NCBI RefSeq assembly: GCF_004801405.1
Contig: NZ_SSOB01000034.1
Span: forward strand, 1-64,000
Source of the DNA: Cohnella fermenti
GTDB lineage: Bacteria > Bacillota > Bacilli > Paenibacillales > Paenibacillaceae
Direction: 5' to 3'
Length of the DNA stretch: 64,000 bases
Both the position numbers and the translations under genes were made by a program. Positions 62,366 to 64,000 of this stretch are shown piece by piece (positions within the stretch are counted from its first letter, which is position 1; each line of letters begins with the position of its first letter). The notes beneath the pieces are model-generated. The model searched no databases. It saw nothing but the letters and a program-made list of their open reading frames with translations, and was not told the origin of the DNA.

Positions 62366-63169
62366 TTAACGTCTCGCCCCGGACGAGATGACGACGCCGT
62401 AGCGGCGAAGCAGCTTATGTCCGAGCCAGCCGACCGCGCGATCCGTGATGAAGCCCATCAGGCCGAGGCTGATCAAGCCGACGAAGATCCAATCCGTCCG
62501 GAAGAACAAGCGGGAGTTCCAGATCAGGAAGCCGACGCCTTCGTTCGCGGCCATCATCTCCGCACCGATGATCGCCATGTAGGAGGTGCCCATCGCGATG
62601 CGGATGCCGGTGAACATGTAGGGCGTCGTGGCCGGAATGACGACATGCAGCAGAATCTGCCACTCGGACGCCCCCATGCTGCGCGCGGAACGAACCTTGT
62701 CTTCCTCCAGCGCCAGAACGCCGGTCAGCGTGTTCATCATGACGATGAACAGCGTCGCGTACAGAATGAGCGCAATCTTCGATTGCTCGCCGATGCCGAA
62801 CCAGACGAGGAACAGCGTGATGAAGGCGATGGGCGGAATGAAGCGGATGAAGTTCAGGAACGGCTCCGCGATGGCGCGGATCGGCGACACTCTGCCGATG
62901 ATCAGGCCGACGGGAATGGCGATCAGGCTGCCGAGCGACCATCCGACCAGCACGCGGTAGAAGCTGACGCCGATGTCCTTCGCAAGCGATCCGTCCTCCA
63001 TCAGTTCCTTCGCCCCGCGCCAAGTCTCCGCGACTCCGGGAACGACTTCCGGGCCGTAAATCCACGCTCCGACCTGCCAGACGGCAAGCACCAGCAGCCA
63101 GAGCAGCACGATAGGGAACCACTTGGCGGCGCGCGGCTTGTACGCAGATGACTTTGTGGACAGCTTCAT
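62366..63169 (-). CDS. ABC transporter permease, SsuC/TauC-like
   Basis: The 267-residue protein has six membrane helices and the EAA-type loop (EEDKVRSARSMGASEWQILLHVVIPATTPYMFTGIRIAMG). It belongs to the group importing sulfonates, taurine, nitrate or thiamine precursors; the substrate cannot be told. The start overlaps the ATPase stop by ATGA. Confidence 0.92.
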   Translation of the reverse strand: MKLSTKSSAYKPRAAKWFPIVLLWLLVLAVWQVGAWIYGPEVVPGVAETWRGAKELMEDGSLAKDIGVSFYRVLVGWSLGSLIAIPVGLIIGRVSPIRAIAEPFLNFIRFIPPIAFITLFLVWFGIGEQSKIALILYATLFIVMMNTLTGVLALEEDKVRSARSMGASEWQILLHVVIPATTPYMFTGIRIAMGTSYMAIIGAEMMAANEGVGFLIWNSRLFFRTDWIFVGLISLGLMGFITDRAVGWLGHKLLRRYGVVISSGARR

Positions 63170-63969
63170 GGATATGCGCCTCCTTCGAGAGCGGCTTCGA
63201 AGTGCGACTGGATGCGCCGCTGCAGCGCCTGGAATTCGGGAGCCGTCGCATCGCGCGGATAATCCATCGGCACATCGTAGATGTCCGTGATGCGCGAATT
63301 CGGACCGGCGGACATGACCGCGATGCGCTCTCCGAGCAGGATCGCTTCCTGAATGTCGTGCGTCACGAAGATAACGGTCTTGTTCGTCTCCCGCCAGATC
63401 TGGCTAAGCTCCTTCTGCATCGTTCGCCGCGTCATCGCGTCGAGCGCGCCGAACGGTTCGTCCATGAGCAGGATCGCCGGATCGTTGGCCAGCACCCGCG
63501 CGAGCTGCACGCGCTGCTTCATGCCGCCGGACAGCTCGCGCGGGAACTTGTTCTCGTGTCCGGACAAGCCAACCATGCGGATGAACCGATCGGAGATTCG
63601 CCGCCGCTCCTCCTTGGGCGTCTTCTTCATCTTAAGTCCGAACTCCACGTTCTGGAGGACGGTCAACCAAGGGAACAGCGAGGAGTCGGCCTGCTGGAAG
63701 ACGACCGCGCGGTCGCGCCCCGGCTTATCGACTTCGACATTGCCTACCCGCAGTTGCCCCGCCGTCTTGGACACGAAGCCGGCGATCATGTTCAGCAGCG
63801 TCGACTTGCCGCAGCCGCTCGGGCCGAGGAGCACGAAGAACTCCCCGCCCTTAACGACCAAGTCGACGTCTTTGATAATGTAATGCAACGAGCCCTGCTT
63901 CGGACCGCCGTAGCTCTTGTCCAAGCCCTCGATCGTAATGACGCTGGATGCCGAATGAGCGGATGACAT
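63166..63969 (-). CDS. ABC transporter ATPase, SsuB/TauB-like
   Basis: The 267-residue ATPase has Walker A GPSGCGKSTLL, the family block VVFQQADSSLFPWLTVLQNVEFGL, signature LSGGMKQRV and Walker B ILLMDEPFGALDAMTR. It powers the permease just downstream. A substrate-binding protein gene probably precedes it at the right edge. Confidence 0.93.
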   Translation of the reverse strand: MSSAHSASSVITIEGLDKSYGGPKQGSLHYIIKDVDLVVKGGEFFVLLGPSGCGKSTLLNMIAGFVSKTAGQLRVGNVEVDKPGRDRAVVFQQADSSLFPWLTVLQNVEFGLKMKKTPKEERRRISDRFIRMVGLSGHENKFPRELSGGMKQRVQLARVLANDPAILLMDEPFGALDAMTRRTMQKELSQIWRETNKTVIFVTHDIQEAILLGERIAVMSAGPNSRITDIYDVPMDYPRDATAPEFQALQRRIQSHFEAALEGGAYP

Positions 63970-63981
63970 GACCGTTCCCTC

Positions 63982-64000
63982 CTATTGACCGTAGTCGACC
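63982..64000 (-). CDS. Possible 3' end of a further ABC gene
   Basis: On the minus strand the last codons before the edge would read VDYGQ and a TAG stop, directly followed by the GGAGGG site of the ATPase gene. This would suit the end of a substrate-binding protein gene of the same operon. Only five codons are visible, so the call rests on operon position. Confidence 0.3.

Overview
The window looks like chromosomal DNA from a GC-rich, low-copy-repeat member of the Paenibacillaceae (Cohnella- or Paenibacillus-like). This is inferred from strong AGGAGG-type ribosome binding sites, sigma-A-like promoters, Bacillus-type operators (AraR, LexA, YtrA, MarR), a GlgC/GlgD pair, lipoprotein-anchored ABC systems and many carbohydrate-active enzymes. 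About three quarters of the genes are on the minus strand. No rRNA, tRNA, CRISPR array, prophage or complete insertion sequence was recognised.

Layout. 1-2.9 kb: a possible ribozyme-like fragment, a repeat array, a zinc-ribbon protein, a DUF1361 membrane protein and a sugar-phosphate isomerase-like TIM barrel. 3.0-10.8 kb: a glycogen operon read right to left, glgB-glgC-glgD-glgA plus a GH15 glucoamylase-like enzyme. 11.0-13.4 kb: a chemoreceptor and a thioredoxin-reductase-like flavoprotein. 13.6-15.3 kb: araA with two AraR-type boxes. 15.9-24.8 kb: a glycan-degradation unit (GH42, GH95, GH2 and a small DUF3892 protein) with a divergent AraC-type regulator. 25.1-26.0 kb: an IS1595-like protein under a LexA-type box. 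26.2-27.9 kb: KDG kinase and KDPG aldolase. 28-32.6 kb: a heterodimeric ABC exporter and a glycine-rich lipoprotein. 32.8-34.3 kb: an ArsR-type regulator, a small protein and a ClpP paralogue. 34.4-36.3 kb: lipoate ligase and an aldo/keto reductase. 36.4-40.5 kb: a YtrA-controlled ABC operon. 41.5-44.5 kb: an RluA-family pseudouridine synthase, a MarR regulator and an MFS exporter. 44.5-52.1 kb: nucleoside uptake (BMP-type ABC), nucleoside hydrolase and adenosine deaminase. 52.2-57.8 kb: a lipoprotein adaptor, an FtsX-type permease and two ATPases, one with a C-terminal AbrB-like domain. 58-62.2 kb: a LytTR protein, an aldo/keto reductase, cardiolipin synthase and a nitroreductase. 62.4-64 kb: an SsuBC-type ABC transporter.

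Physiologically the window suggests a saprophyte that breaks down plant-type galactosides, fucosides, arabinose and uronates, stores glycogen, salvages nucleosides and senses envelope stress.

The most unusual feature is a dispersed family of phased palindrome arrays. A 16-bp imperfect palindrome (consensus ATGYGRTTTTTCRCAT) occurs four times at 51-52 bp intervals in each of four intergenic regions (about 0.1, 15.6, 41.1 and 61.4 kb) and once alone at 52.1 kb. Spacing near five helical turns puts the palindromes on one face of the DNA. I know of no described element with this architecture.
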